Counted from the first letter of the stretch, positions 27,640-37,562 are shown. The stretch: 64,000 nucleotides of DNA from Candidatus Saccharimonadota bacterium (GCA_905365145.1 CAJPIO010000002.1:1-64000), one strand, 5' to 3'. Notes: a model not told the origin generated them from the sequence alone. Numbers and translations: made by a program.

Positions 27640-28349
27640 CTACTCGCTTTCAATTGCTCTAGCAAATCTCGCGCCGCCAGTCTAGCTTCATCGTCTTTAC
27701 GGTTATAGACATCTGGCTTTAGAGCGATTGCCCGCACAATCCGCGCCGTCTCATCAATATCATCATTAATGACGAAATGATAATACGGCACTTCAAGCGC
27801 ATGAGTAATTTCACGAATTGCACTATTGTAGCGTTTCGGCCATTCGCGATCAAATTCCTCTTGCGAAGTGTAACGTACACTGAGACGACGACGCCATTCT
27901 TGATAATTTGGCGGTAACAAAAATATCGCTACCACACCTGGCGACAGCTTTTTATATTCATCGACACCTTGCACATCAATATCAGTAACCGCAATTTTAC
28001 CAGCATCATGAATATCCTGAATCTGCTTGACACCAGTACCATAAACTGTACCGTGCACAAATTTCGCCTCGACAAAAGCATGACTTTCCAACAATCTAGC
28101 GGCAGTCGCTTCATCAATATAGTTATAATCAATGCCTTCACGCTCCCATACACCTTTATTTTGACGCGGCTGGCGAGTCGTATACGACACAATATCAGCA
28201 AACTCCGGCGACTGCATTAACCGCTGCTTGGTCGTGTCCTTGCCTGCACCCGATATACCAACGAGCAACACAATTTTGGTTTGAATAATGAGCTGGCGAA
28301 CCGCTTCGCTTGGTTGATATTCTTTGATAAGCTTTTCGATCTTTGACAT
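27636..28349 (-). CDS. gmk: Guanylate kinase-like protein
   Basis: Guanylate kinase phosphorylates GMP to GDP. The 237-residue protein has the P-loop VGISGAGKDTTKQ near residue 31, the GMP-binding SYTTRQPRQNKGVWEREGID, the FVEAKFVHGTVYGTG block and the TDIDVQGVDEY Walker-B-like segment. The C-terminal helix region is longer than usual, and the P-loop has Gly-Lys-Asp where most have Gly-Lys-Ser/Thr, so activity should be tested. It begins ten bases after the nucleotidase gene. Confidence 0.85.
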   Translation of the reverse strand: MSKIEKLIKEYQPSEAVRQLIIQTKIVLLVGISGAGKDTTKQRLMQSPEFADIVSYTTRQPRQNKGVWEREGIDYNYIDEATAARLLESHAFVEAKFVHGTVYGTGVKQIQDIHDAGKIAVTDIDVQGVDEYKKLSPGVVAIFLLPPNYQEWRRRLSVRYTSQEEFDREWPKRYNSAIREITHALEVPYYHFVINDDIDETARIVRAIALKPDVYNRKDDEARLAARDLLEQLKASS

Positions 28350-28358
28350 AATATCTGC

Positions 28359-28826
28359 TTATAATAACTCATCCAGCACCGATTGCCAATCAGGAAACTG
28401 CGAGCTGCCAAAGTGAATGTGCCGGCCGGCAAACTCAGCAGCGCCTTTAGCTGTCCGGTCATCAATCAAAATATCGCCGCGACTTAGCTGCTTGACCGAC
28501 GAAAAGACGACTTTGCGAAAGAAAATATTTTCCTGACCATCGCCGCCAAAATACTTTTTCACCCATGCTAACTTATCACCCAGTGCCGTCGGATTTTCCC
28601 ATGGCGATGACGATAGGATGTATAAATCATACTTTTCTTTCAAAGCATCTACCGCCTCAAGGGCGCCCGGCATCGGATCCATTAGCGCGAAAATGCCCGG
28701 AATATTGTCGTACTCACCCGCAAACTTCTCAAGCATCTCGGGCGGAATCTTCGTCAAAGCTGATTCAAAATCAACCAGCACACCGTCCATATCGATATAA
28801 ATAATCGGTTTGCTATTTTCGTTCAT
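28359..28826 (-). CDS. HAD-family 5'-nucleotidase-like protein
   Basis: The 155-residue protein has the HAD motif I DMDGVLVDF near residue 12 with both catalytic aspartates, the motif II region LYILSSSPW and the motif III/IV region DILIDDRT. This matches the 5'(3')-deoxyribonucleotidase NT5C group, which removes phosphate from nucleoside monophosphates. It starts at MNENSK after GGTAGGGGTAAAG and overlaps the upstream ParB-like gene by 14 bases. gmk follows, so the pair may balance nucleotide pools. Confidence 0.82.
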   Translation of the reverse strand: MNENSKPIIYIDMDGVLVDFESALTKIPPEMLEKFAGEYDNIPGIFALMDPMPGALEAVDALKEKYDLYILSSSPWENPTALGDKLAWVKKYFGGDGQENIFFRKVVFSSVKQLSRGDILIDDRTAKGAAEFAGRHIHFGSSQFPDWQSVLDELL

Positions 28827-29421
28827 CTTTACCCCTACCAGTAAAGAATGAAAAATCACGATACACAGTACTTCCATCACCAGGTGTACTGCCCTTATTT
28901 CGATGAATAAATCCCTGCTTACGGGCAGCTTTTAGGTCACCGAGCGTAGGGAATGTTGTCACTTCATTCCATTCGTTTGGCAAGCGACGTTTCGTGACAG
29001 CAAAGTCGCTGTCAACACCTCTAATAACTACAGCTCTAATTATTTTTATACCCATACGCCTCGCCAATGTTGTTCGATGCATACCGTCAATAAGCAGTAA
29101 TCCTTCATGATTATATTCCTCAATAATAGGCGGGAGCATGACTCCGCCCTCCCCATTTTCTTCATCAATAATATCAATTCCACCAGTTCTCATGCACAGT
29201 GTATCTTCACCATACGGCAAAACAAGCTCTCTTAAACCCTCTTGCTTGCGTACACCAGCGTCAATAACATACCGCTGCGTCGGCTGAAAAGTATCAATAC
29301 GAACATCTTCAATTGAGATATCGCTACCAGCATAAGGTCGTGCGTCCTTATCAGCTAACGTCGGCGCCCGATACAGGTTATCAATTAGCCACCCTTGAGA
29401 CTTAAATCTCTCTACTCGCAC
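28813..29421 (-). CDS. ParB/Srx-fold-like protein of unknown function
   Basis: The 202-residue protein contains LLIDGMHRTTLARRMG near residue 110, the DGxHR motif of ParB/sulfiredoxin-fold nucleotide-binding proteins, followed by IIRAVVIRG. The rest is not recognised. Its GTG start overlaps the stop codon of the C-terminal lepA half (TAGTG), so it is translationally coupled to it. ParB-fold enzymes include CTPases and nucleases; here the biochemical role is open. Confidence 0.6.
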   Translation of the reverse strand: MRVERFKSQGWLIDNLYRAPTLADKDARPYAGSDISIEDVRIDTFQPTQRYVIDAGVRKQEGLRELVLPYGEDTLCMRTGGIDIIDEENGEGGVMLPPIIEEYNHEGLLLIDGMHRTTLARRMGIKIIRAVVIRGVDSDFAVTKRRLPNEWNEVTTFPTLGDLKAARKQGFIHRNKGSTPGDGSTVYRDFSFFTGRGKDERK

Positions 29422-30377
29422 TAATCTCTCCTTAGCATTATTGTAAACGCCTCGCTCGGAATGTCAACTTTGCCAAAGCGCTTCATGCGTTTCTTGCCGC
29501 GGGCTTGCTTGGCGAGGAGTTTTTTCTTGCGCGAGACGTCGCCACCATAGAGATAGCCGGTGACGTCTTTGCGGTAGGCGCCGATGTTTTCGCGAGCGAT
29601 GAATTTGCCGCCAATCGCCGCCTGCAGTGCCACCTCAAAGCTCTGGCGCGGCACCACGTCTTTCAGTTTTTTGACGATTTCGCGACCCAAGCCTGGCGCC
29701 TCCGAGCGGTGGCACATCATGCTCAGCGCATTGACCATTTCGCCCGCTACATAAAAATCAACGCGCACCAAATCTTCCGGCTGATACCCCGCTAGCTCAT
29801 AATTAAACGAACCGTAGCCGCTGGTCACCGACTTCAATTGATCATAAAAATCCGTCAACAGATTTGCCAGTGGTGCCGTAAAGGAAATCAGCGCCCGCTC
29901 ATCGATGTAGCTGAGGTTTTTCTGCCGGCCGCGCTTGGCGACAATCAGCTGAATCACCGCACCGATATAGTCCTGCGGCACCACAATTTCACCATCAATC
30001 CACGGCTCGCGAACCTCCGTGATTTGTGCTGGGTCAGGCAATTCGCTGGCTGATTTGATGTCCAACTCCTCGCCGTTGGTCAGGCTGACTTGATAATCCG
30101 TGCTCGGATTAGTGACGATGAGGTCCAGATTATACTCACGCTCCAGCCGCTCGCGAATGATATCCATATGAAGCAGCCCAAGGAAACCGATCCGCACGCC
30201 ATAGCCCAGTACCGGCGAATTCTCCGGCTCAAATTGCAGCGCCGAATCGCTCAAACTCAGTTTCTCAATAGCCTCTTTCAAATCATTATAATCCTCGTTG
30301 GACACCGGAAAGAAGCCCGCGTAGACGAAAGGCTTAACTTCTTTGTAGCCAGGGAGGGGCTGGACAACTTGGTTCAT
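29421..30377 (-). CDS. lepA: C-terminal half of elongation factor 4 (LepA)
   Basis: This 318-residue protein matches LepA from the start of domain III to the end: LPGYKEVKPFVYAGFFPV, GFLGLLHMDIIRERLEREY, then the C-terminal domain ending GKKRMKRFGKVDIP. It begins exactly where the N-terminal half encoded at 34934-35920 stops. The GTPase half is absent here. It has its own ATG and a TATAAT-like box nine bases upstream, so it can be expressed independently. LepA acts on stalled or mistranslocated ribosomes. Whether the two halves assemble is unknown. Confidence 0.93.
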   Translation of the reverse strand: MNQVVQPLPGYKEVKPFVYAGFFPVSNEDYNDLKEAIEKLSLSDSALQFEPENSPVLGYGVRIGFLGLLHMDIIRERLEREYNLDLIVTNPSTDYQVSLTNGEELDIKSASELPDPAQITEVREPWIDGEIVVPQDYIGAVIQLIVAKRGRQKNLSYIDERALISFTAPLANLLTDFYDQLKSVTSGYGSFNYELAGYQPEDLVRVDFYVAGEMVNALSMMCHRSEAPGLGREIVKKLKDVVPRQSFEVALQAAIGGKFIARENIGAYRKDVTGYLYGGDVSRKKKLLAKQARGKKRMKRFGKVDIPSEAFTIMLRRD

Positions 30378-30490
30378 TACCCTATTATTATATCCTACAT
30401 TTCACTATTAGATAGTTATAAAAGACATGATAGATTGCTTCGCAAGTTTTAATTTCAGCCCAGAAACTCGTAAATATATAAAAGGAAACC

Positions 30491-32993
30491 TCATAATTCC
30501 TGAACGAGACTATCTAGCCCCTGGCCAAGTTTGACACTATTAGGCTTAGATGGGTCGAAGACTTTTGCACGCTCAAAATCGATCGGCCGCATTGATATAA
30601 TGCGGTATTGCCCATTATCACCCCTGTTATATTCAATGATAAAATCTTTCAAACGCCACGGTTTATCAATTCCAGTATCGCGCCGTACGGTCTCGGCAAT
30701 TTCTTTCATGCGCGAAAAAGCGTCGGTCATTAATTCTCGCTGATTTGTCTCCGACACAGCATTTTTTGCAAAGAAATCTTTTACCGTCGCTCTCGCCATT
30801 TATCTTTTCCATCACAATAAAGCCTTGCTGTCCGCTCGTAAAGACCCGGGCGATTGGTTTTGGCGCGTCAATACCAAGTTTGCGTAGCATTAAAAGCGCC
30901 TCAAATTCATCGACTGGACCTTGCCGCTTTGCCTCCACGACATTCTTCACAATCGCACTGGCGCCGCCCTCAGCAAGCGATAGCTCAAAAACCGCCTCGC
31001 CAGGATACGGATCGCTTGGGTCCGCTATCTTGAGCGATGTCGCCGACTGCAATAATTCGGCGCCAATATCACCACTTGAGAACATCTCAGCCAACTGTTC
31101 TCTCACTGCCTTGTCACAGCTACTATCAATCCTCATTTCTCGTTGGTTTTCCAGGCATATCGCTTCGTAACCCGAATTGACCGGCTCCATGTTTTTTAGC
31201 TCGAGGGTATAGTAACGCCGGCTCAGAGCTAGCTGTACCATACGAAAAGCTAGCCGTTCATCAGAATCAGTCGGTCGGCTATATGGTTCCAGCCTGCCAT
31301 CTTCAGTGAGATACAAACCCTCTGCCAACTCTTCGTCCTTGACGTTGTGTTCTATACTATTTAATATCTTATTTCTTTGCGGCTTGTCACCTTTTAGTCC
31401 CAGCACCGTTCTTTGTTGGTTACTTGCACTGAGCAGCCTAATCCGGCTATCGAAATTTAATTCTGACACTCCCAGTACTCTCATGATATCTTCAGCAATC
31501 GTTCCTACAAACCCAGTGTCGAAGTAATGAGCAGTATCTGGATGTTGAATACGACAACTCAGGTATTTATATTTCGTTTCGCTTTCAAGGTTATCGCGAA
31601 ACTTTTGTGGATAGACGAGGTAGGTAGGGAATTCCATGAGTGGCCCGCCCGCCTCGCCGCTACTCATACCGAGCCTACGGCGGCGCGCATAGAGTTGAGC
31701 CCGGCGTGCCACGTACGCATAGACACCATCACGACCGAGGAATACTTCTTGAAATTCTCTCTCACCTATTCGCTTAGCATCCCACTCGGTAAACAATTTA
31801 TCGTAATAGCTAGTATCAACTTCAAGTACCTGATTGAATGCTCTAGCTGCTCTTTCTAGAGCTCCATATAGACCGTCCTCACCCATCACAGCTATATAAT
31901 CTGCTGCCAATCTACGGTAGACTGGCCAGGCATCACCTGCCTTATCTCCCCGCCCGCCGAATAGCTCCTGGGCATATTGATCTCCATACCTCGATGCTAC
32001 AACTGCCTGTAGTCTAGTGTAGGACTGGTGAACTGTTTCGCTAAGCCTCTCGTCGTCTTCAGTTTTGGGAAGTCGCAAACGCCGAGCGGCCTGAACTGCT
32101 CGTTTATGAAACTTCGTCCCCGGTCGAGATGACGTCACATGATCCATATCACCCGCCTCATCTGCGTACGGGTTATAATTCTTTACACCGCGCAATTCTG
32201 GCCTGAGTTCGGCAATATACGCACGTAGCTTAGACGCCTCTTCCGCACCAATAAGTCCTTCTAAGTCAAGCTGAACAACTTTTTGCGCAGTCGAGTAATG
32301 ATTTGCACATGCCCGCAGAACAATACTCTGCGCGGCCGCGTCCATACCGTAGTCTGATAAGTGCTCAAGGACAGCGTCTGCTAAATCATTACTTAGTTTT
32401 ATCTTATCTATACAGCCAAGAACTATCTCTGAGGTAGATTCACCAAAGACATACGCATATTGCAGTACCTGCAATTCGTAGCCAGCATTGATAAGCTCGC
32501 GAGCGACTCTGGCGTCGAGGCTGAGGAAACTCTCGAGGTTGTCGGCAACCGCCCAACCATCACCAGCATTGATAAGCTTATGAGCTACACTAGCATAAAG
32601 TCCAGTGAAGTTATTAAGGCCAGCGGCGACTGTTCCACTTTCGCCAGCGTCAATGAGCGTGCAGGCAATCTCGTTGTGGTCAAGATTGATGAAGATATTG
32701 AGATTGTCGACGACTATCCAACCATAACCCTCATTGATAAGTTTGTGAGCATCATGGATCGTCAATTGACAAGTAGAATCTCTTCTTCCCAGAATCTCAA
32801 GCAGCTCAGTGACGGTGTGCGTATTTTCTGCCAACTGCTCGACCCCTTCACTATCTTGTACAGCATGACTAGCAAGAGAGCTCCCAACGCGAGAAAGAGC
32901 TTGTTCATGATTATCTACGTTATTTACTGGTTCCTCCACCGAACTTTCGGAGTCTAGTGGGCCGTCGACTGTATGTTCAGGATTATTTACCAT
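30491..32993 (-). pseudogene. Frameshifted repeat protein with C-terminal kinase-like fold
   Basis: The frame from 32993 encodes about 730 sensible residues. There is a polar N-terminus, then three or four repeats of about 35 residues (pattern HKLINxGxGWxVxDNLxxF) at about 80-190. A long middle region follows, and then a kinase-like N-lobe with EAKRQGPVDEFEALLMLRKL and GFIVMEKINGES. After that the frame turns to nonsense and stops, while the +1 frame continues from near 30800 with TVKDFFAKNA to SMRPIDFERAKVFDP, which resembles the metal-binding end of a kinase C-lobe. One indel at about 30785-30800 explains this. It is either a recent pseudogene, a sequencing error or, less likely, programmed frameshifting. 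Confidence 0.65.
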
Positions 32994-33158
32994 TATAATT
33001 ACTTATGTTTCTTTCTACTTAATAATTACAATTTTATTAGATCCTAACTATTTGAGTATTATATCAGCTCAGCATTTTCGTATAAACGCACGGTAAATCG
33101 CTCCTTGTACGCCTATTTATTCTAAGCAAATTATTCCTTGCGCATACTGCGGTCTAAT

Positions 33159-33628
33159 CTATAACTTCTCAAAAATCTTATGAGCTTGATTCTTGCCAAT
33201 AGTCTGAATCAATTCAGCGTAACCCATCCACCGGCCGCGTTTAGTTTTGTCGCGGCGATGGTCATTCTCGTCGGTAACGTCGCCCGTAACTATCGCATCG
33301 ACATTGCGCCAGGCAGTCCAAAGCGTGTCATCGCTTATAAAACTATAGTCCAGATGAACGCGATTTTCGTTGATTAATTTGTAATCTGACGATGAAAATC
33401 CGCGTGCATACAACTCGCGGAGAATAACGTCTGCTAGCTCGGCAAAACTGTCAACCGTAACGTATAAAAAGTCATCATATTCCTCGCCGAGCTCGTACGA
33501 TCGATCATTCATAAAAACACAATACAAATCATCGTCGACAATTTTTTATCCAGCCACACGCGGCGGTCGCGTGCTATCGGAATCACCCGGCAGCTAATTT
33601 TCTCTGTAAAATTTTTGAAGTTATTCAT
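33159..33628 (-). pseudogene. Small gene broken by a one-base change in an A tract
   Basis: A frame from 33628 reads MNNFKNFTEKISCRVIPIAR to WLDKK and then shifts at a run of six A (T at 33542-33547 on the plus strand). The next frame continues sensibly as IVDDDLYCVFMNDRSYELGEEYDD through to HKIFEKL at 33159. Adding one A would join both into a protein of about 156 residues. No family is recognised. The downstream part could also be read alone from an ATG at 33512, which has a TATTGT box six bases upstream. The A6 run makes phase variation or a sequencing error possible. Confidence 0.6.
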
Positions 33629-33647
33629 TCTGTATCCAATTTCCGCC

Positions 33648-34286
33648 TCATGCGCTTTGCGTATCTATATACGATGCGCTATTTAATATTTCTTCAAATA
33701 CTTTACTATTTTGTTTCCAATATTCATTGTAAGAGAATACCGATATGTAACGAAGACATCCGTCTTCGCGGCCAACAGCTAAGCGTGTTACCATTTTAGT
33801 ATTTTCAGGTCGAGAACCGCAACTTGATGTAATTCTGACAATACCAACTAAACCATTTTGTTCCAAAGTATCGTCCTTGATATCGACAGTCGCTTGACAA
33901 TTTTCCAATCCCTTAATAGTAAAGAATCTTTTCGCGTCTTCGCGCAACTCTTTGCTATCATAAGCCATTTTGCGCACTAATTCATAAGCTTCATCAGGCG
34001 CAGCCGGTAACACCAACCGCTTCGAATCCTGAGTCACGCCAACACCGCTAATTGACTTATTATCCTTGCCCAGTTTATCGCCGTAACCTTCAGTTTTACC
34101 GTTTTTTACATCAATCCTTTGCCACTGCTTTGGTATTAGAAAACGGGTTTTCTGAGTCCTTGCTTCAACCAAATTTTTACTTTTCAGATAGACTGGCACT
34201 TCATGCAGCAAATAATCATACGAAGTATAAGCGCTTACACTGAAACACACTAAAGCTAAGATTAATTTGAGTATTTTTGTTTTCAT
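33648..34286 (-). CDS. Secreted or membrane-anchored protein of unknown function
   Basis: The 212-residue protein has a signal-like N-terminus (MKTKILKLILALVCFSVSAY) with one hydrophobic segment, then a soluble domain with three cysteines and TRFLIPKQWQRIDV near residue 48. It resembles small envelope proteins in layout only; no family is recognised. It lies in the island between the lepA halves, 28 bases after the GIY-YIG gene. A TATTAT box lies 12 bases upstream of the ATG, so a very short leader is possible. Confidence 0.6.
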   Translation of the reverse strand: MKTKILKLILALVCFSVSAYTSYDYLLHEVPVYLKSKNLVEARTQKTRFLIPKQWQRIDVKNGKTEGYGDKLGKDNKSISGVGVTQDSKRLVLPAAPDEAYELVRKMAYDSKELREDAKRFFTIKGLENCQATVDIKDDTLEQNGLVGIVRITSSCGSRPENTKMVTRLAVGREDGCLRYISVFSYNEYWKQNSKVFEEILNSASYIDTQSA

Positions 34287-34314
34287 TTGTACATTTTAAT
34301 AATAGCACACGCTC

Positions 34315-34923
34315 CTACAGTTCTACATCCGGCAAGTCCTTCAATTTCTTGCCATCAAAACAAAAGTAGGCTGCACCCTGGTACGCGCCGCTATCATTAA
34401 CTTGATTCCTGTCTTCAAATATTTTTCGCACCAGCGGCGACAAAAACCACCTCTGCCCGCCATATTCAACTTCGCGTTCACCAACAACTTTAGCGACAAT
34501 CGTCTGGTCTTTGCTAAAGACAATTTTATCGCCGTTTTTGAGGCCTTTTCGATAAAAACTAAACTTTTGATTACTGTTCTTGGCTTTGGTGATTTTATCA
34601 AATTCCGCTTCTTTATTTTTCTGCTCCGGAAAGATCACCTCGCCCTCAAACGACAGCAGCAGTTGTCGCACCAAATCATAATCAAGCGCAAAAAGCTCGC
34701 TACTACCGACTCGATGCTTGGCGAATATTTCGTGCAGTAATGTTTCCTTTTCGGAATAGTCAGCCACCTCGATCGCGAACAACCGCTTCAAACCAACCAC
34801 ATTGTAGTAGCCGTTCGCCTCAAGGAAACGCATCCGCTCTGGGTACTGCTTGGTTTGTGTCTTACCGATTTTGATGAGGCCTGACACTGCGGTGGTCATG
34901 ACGTAGATGATGCCTTTGCTCAC
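34315..34923 (-). CDS. GIY-YIG (T5orf172-type) domain protein
   Basis: The 202-residue protein starts SKGIIYVMTTAVSGLIKIGKT, the GIY-YIG-like core of the T5orf172 group, with RMRFLEANGYYNV and a Glu in KETLLHEIFAKHR that fits the catalytic helix. The C-terminal 90 residues look like a separate DNA- or RNA-binding domain (KNGDKIVFSKDQTIVAKVVG). The GTG start has GGAGG upstream and lies ten bases after the stop of the N-terminal lepA half, so it is expressed from the lepA message. It is the only nuclease-like gene in the island and is a candidate for having caused the split. Confidence 0.75.
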   Translation of the reverse strand: MSKGIIYVMTTAVSGLIKIGKTQTKQYPERMRFLEANGYYNVVGLKRLFAIEVADYSEKETLLHEIFAKHRVGSSELFALDYDLVRQLLLSFEGEVIFPEQKNKEAEFDKITKAKNSNQKFSFYRKGLKNGDKIVFSKDQTIVAKVVGEREVEYGGQRWFLSPLVRKIFEDRNQVNDSGAYQGAAYFCFDGKKLKDLPDVEL

Positions 34924-34933
34924 TTCTAGCCTC

Positions 34934-35920
34934 CTATTTGGTCTCTTTCGTGAAGTACTTTTTCAATGTCACCGTATCACCCACCCGCGCTTCACGCGTA
35001 GTCTTCAAGTTGGTGACGATGTAACCAATTTCACCGGTGTCAAGCGACGAGTCAGGGATCATACTGGGACTGAGATGGCCAACTTCTAGTGCCAGCCCAT
35101 TAGCATCAGTCGCCATCATGCGAATCGCTTCACCTTTTTTGATTTGACCGTCAACCACTCGCACGTACAAAATCACCCCGCGGTAATCATCATAATAACT
35201 ATCAAAAATCAGCGCCCGCGTCGGATCATCTGGCTGACCAGTTGGTGCTGGGATTCGCTCAACAATCGCCTCTAAGACTTGATCGACGTTCTGTCCTGTT
35301 TTGGCAGAAATATGAATAATCTCGCTCTCATCGCAGCCCAGCAAATTAATCACCTGTTTCGACACGCGCGGCACATCGGCAGCAGGCAAATCGACCTTGT
35401 TGAGTACCGGGATAATCGTTAAATCCTGCTCCATCGCCAAATAGACATTCGCCAGCGTCTGTGCCTGAATGCCTTGGCTGGCGTCAACCACCAACACCGC
35501 GCCCTCGCACGCCTGCAAGCTGCGCGATACTTCGTAGCTAAAATCGACATGGCCGGGCGTATCAATAAGGTTGAGATCGTAAGTAACCGACCGCAACGGC
35601 CTGTTAGTGCCGACCTCGCTGGCGCTTTTCTCTTCAGGCCGCTCGGCCGCCAACTGATCTAGCTTACGCTCTTGGCCTCGCTTTGCCGGAAAGGCAAAGC
35701 CTTCAGAGAAAAGACCAGCAGCAGTCGGCTCGTACTTCATCCGCACCGGCGCCAACTTAATAGTGATCCCTTTCTCACGCTCCAAATCCATCGAATCCAG
35801 CAGTTGCGACTTCATCTCGCGCTTCTCCACCGTCCTCGTCATCTCCATCATCCTATCCGCCAGCGTCGATTTGCCGTGATCAATATGAGCGATGATGCAA
35901 AAATTGCGGATACGCTCCAC
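34934..35920 (-). CDS. lepA: N-terminal half of elongation factor 4 (LepA), GTPase domain
   Basis: The 328-residue protein has all GTPase motifs: [15 protein letters not shown] (G1), GITIKLAP (switch region), DTPGHVDF (G3), NKVDLP (G4) and SAKTGQN (G5), then the domain II barrel ending [18 protein letters not shown]. It stops exactly at the domain II/III boundary; the rest is encoded 4.5 kb away. An extra stretch of about 40 residues lies between the switch region and G3 and contains a DNA palindrome. It follows murJ with a one-base gap, within the ftsH-murJ operon. Confidence 0.93.
   Translation of the reverse strand: MERIRNFCIIAHIDHGKSTLADRMMEMTRTVEKREMKSQLLDSMDLEREKGITIKLAPVRMKYEPTAAGLFSEGFAFPAKRGQERKLDQLAAERPEEKSASEVGTNRPLRSVTYDLNLIDTPGHVDFSYEVSRSLQACEGAVLVVDASQGIQAQTLANVYLAMEQDLTIIPVLNKVDLPAADVPRVSKQVINLLGCDESEIIHISAKTGQNVDQVLEAIVERIPAPTGQPDDPTRALIFDSYYDDYRGVILYVRVVDGQIKKGEAIRMMATDANGLALEVGHLSPSMIPDSSLDTGEIGYIVTNLKTTREARVGDTVTLKKYFTKETK
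35680..35700. repeat. Palindrome inside the extra segment of lepA
   Basis: GCTTTGCC - GGAAA - GGCAAAGC is a perfect 8-bp inverted repeat inside the extra coding segment between the LepA switch region and the DTPGH motif. Confidence 0.8.
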
Positions 35921-35921
35921 T

Positions 35922-37559
35922 CTAACGCCTCACTCTGCCGAATAGCAGCTGTCGTAATTTCGCAACAATCGGATCCGCCTCTTCAAGCTTGAATACTTTG
36001 CTTAAAGCTATATATACCGCAAAACTCACTACCACGATAACGGTAAACTTTGGGAAAACCGCCATAAAATTCATATCGCGCGACTGCAACTGTAGCATCT
36101 GTACTACAAAATAAGTCACCACACCCATAATTGCACTAGCAATCATCATAGTAATAATACTGCGTAGTGTCTTGCGATTAAAAATACCTGGTGTACGTAC
36201 GTGTAATATAGTCAGCAAAATCGCAATCTCTACCACCGAAACAATCGATTGCGCCCAAGCCAAACCAAACACTCCCCAGCCGAACAGCTGCGTGAAAACT
36301 ATTGCCAATACAATATTCAACGATATCGTCGCTATCGAAATATACAGAGGTGTTCGCGTGTCTTGCTGTGCATAGAATGTTCGCGCCATAATATGATAAA
36401 GCGTCCGGAAGAATATCGATATCACCAACGCGCCGAGAACACTAGCAATCGCCGGCTGCCCGCCGTTCTTGATGAATGCCACCACATAACCACGCGCAAA
36501 GAAAGTAATCACAGCAATCGGCAAGGCCAACCAGACAATCCAGCGGAAAACCGAGCGCAACTCTTTCTTGAAGAGGTCAACTCTACCCTCAGCTAACCGC
36601 TCTGTCATCCGCGGAAAAGCCGCATTGCTAATAGCTACGCCAACTAGATTCACTGGCATCAAGCTCAAACTAGACGCCTGCTGATAAACACGCATAATTC
36701 CGTCGCCCATCCGTGACGCTAGATTAATTTCAACAATTCCATTAAAATAATCAATTCCTTGATCAATTGAGCGCGGCGGCAGAAGCTTCAAGACTTGGCG
36801 AAAACCTTTGTTGCGCCAAGAAATCACCGGGCGATAGTCAAAGTTTACGCCGACCAGACCAATTGAACTAACCACCAGCTGCAAAATTGCCCCTAGCACC
36901 ACGCCAAGAGCCACGCCCATAATGCCGCCTTCAAAGATCTGCCAACCAAAAATATTAATGCCGTTAGTAAAATACTTAGCACCGACGACGATGCCTAAAT
37001 TATAGATGGTTGGTGCAAGCGCCAAAAAAGTAAACCGGCCGATTGCCTGCTGCATACTCGATACTACCGTCGCAATCGCAAACAAAAACGGATTGACGGC
37101 AATTATACGCATCATACTCACCGCCAAAGCATGTCCTTGTTCGCCAAAGCCCGGGCCAACAACATAGCGCACCAGCGGGTCGGCAAAGATGATAATTAGC
37201 ACGCTAGTGATTAACGTCAATACCGCAAAGAGATTCAGCAAGCTTGAACTCAGCTCCCACGCCGATCGCTTATTGCCGCTCGCCAAACGCTGATTAAACA
37301 CTGGAATAAACGACACGCTCAAAGCGCCCGATACTAGCAGAAAATACATAAAATCCGGCACAGTAAACGCCGCCACATAGGCATCAGCACCTACTTTATA
37401 AGTGTCTAGGTACATGCCATTAATTAAACGATCGCGGTAAATCCCTAGCAGGCTTGACAGCATCGTCGATCCAGACAGCAGAATTGCCGCCCACTGTACT
37501 GACAATTTGCTATTCGCTTTGGCAACAACCGACCGTACTCGACTTCCTCGCCCCGCCAT
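35922..37559 (-). CDS. murJ: Lipid II flippase MurJ
   Basis: MurJ moves lipid II across the membrane. The 545-residue protein has about 14 hydrophobic helices and family motifs including [17 protein letters not shown] at the N-terminus, [18 protein letters not shown] and [12 protein letters not shown], with a [14 protein letters not shown] block in the C-terminal half. It starts three bases after the ftsH stop and is followed by lepA, so the three genes form an operon. Confidence 0.94.
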   Translation of the reverse strand: MAGRGSRVRSVVAKANSKLSVQWAAILLSGSTMLSSLLGIYRDRLINGMYLDTYKVGADAYVAAFTVPDFMYFLLVSGALSVSFIPVFNQRLASGNKRSAWELSSSLLNLFAVLTLITSVLIIIFADPLVRYVVGPGFGEQGHALAVSMMRIIAVNPFLFAIATVVSSMQQAIGRFTFLALAPTIYNLGIVVGAKYFTNGINIFGWQIFEGGIMGVALGVVLGAILQLVVSSIGLVGVNFDYRPVISWRNKGFRQVLKLLPPRSIDQGIDYFNGIVEINLASRMGDGIMRVYQQASSLSLMPVNLVGVAISNAAFPRMTERLAEGRVDLFKKELRSVFRWIVWLALPIAVITFFARGYVVAFIKNGGQPAIASVLGALVISIFFRTLYHIMARTFYAQQDTRTPLYISIATISLNIVLAIVFTQLFGWGVFGLAWAQSIVSVVEIAILLTILHVRTPGIFNRKTLRSIITMMIASAIMGVVTYFVVQMLQLQSRDMNFMAVFPKFTVIVVVSFAVYIALSKVFKLEEADPIVAKLRQLLFGRVRR

Positions 37560-37562
37560 AGT

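Larger units (their letters stand above)
30378..34933 (-). other. Accessory island between the two lepA halves
   Basis: About 4.5 kb separates the two lepA halves. It holds a GIY-YIG protein gene, a secreted protein gene and two frameshifted genes, all on the lepA strand. No transposase, integrase or terminal inverted repeat is visible. The content differs in kind from the surrounding core genes, so acquisition by insertion is the simplest reading. The non-coding parts (30378-30490 and 32994-33158) show nothing I recognise. Confidence 0.7.

Noticed and set aside
30378..34933. Group I intron or intein in lepA
   Set aside because: The first half ends with its own stop codon, the second has its own start, and no splice-type motifs (intein blocks or conserved intron core) are visible; the interruption carries several cargo genes.
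30377..34945. Target-site duplication ACCAA at both island borders
   Set aside because: ACCAA occurs near both ends but in different codon phases, so it would not restore the lepA frame; likely chance.
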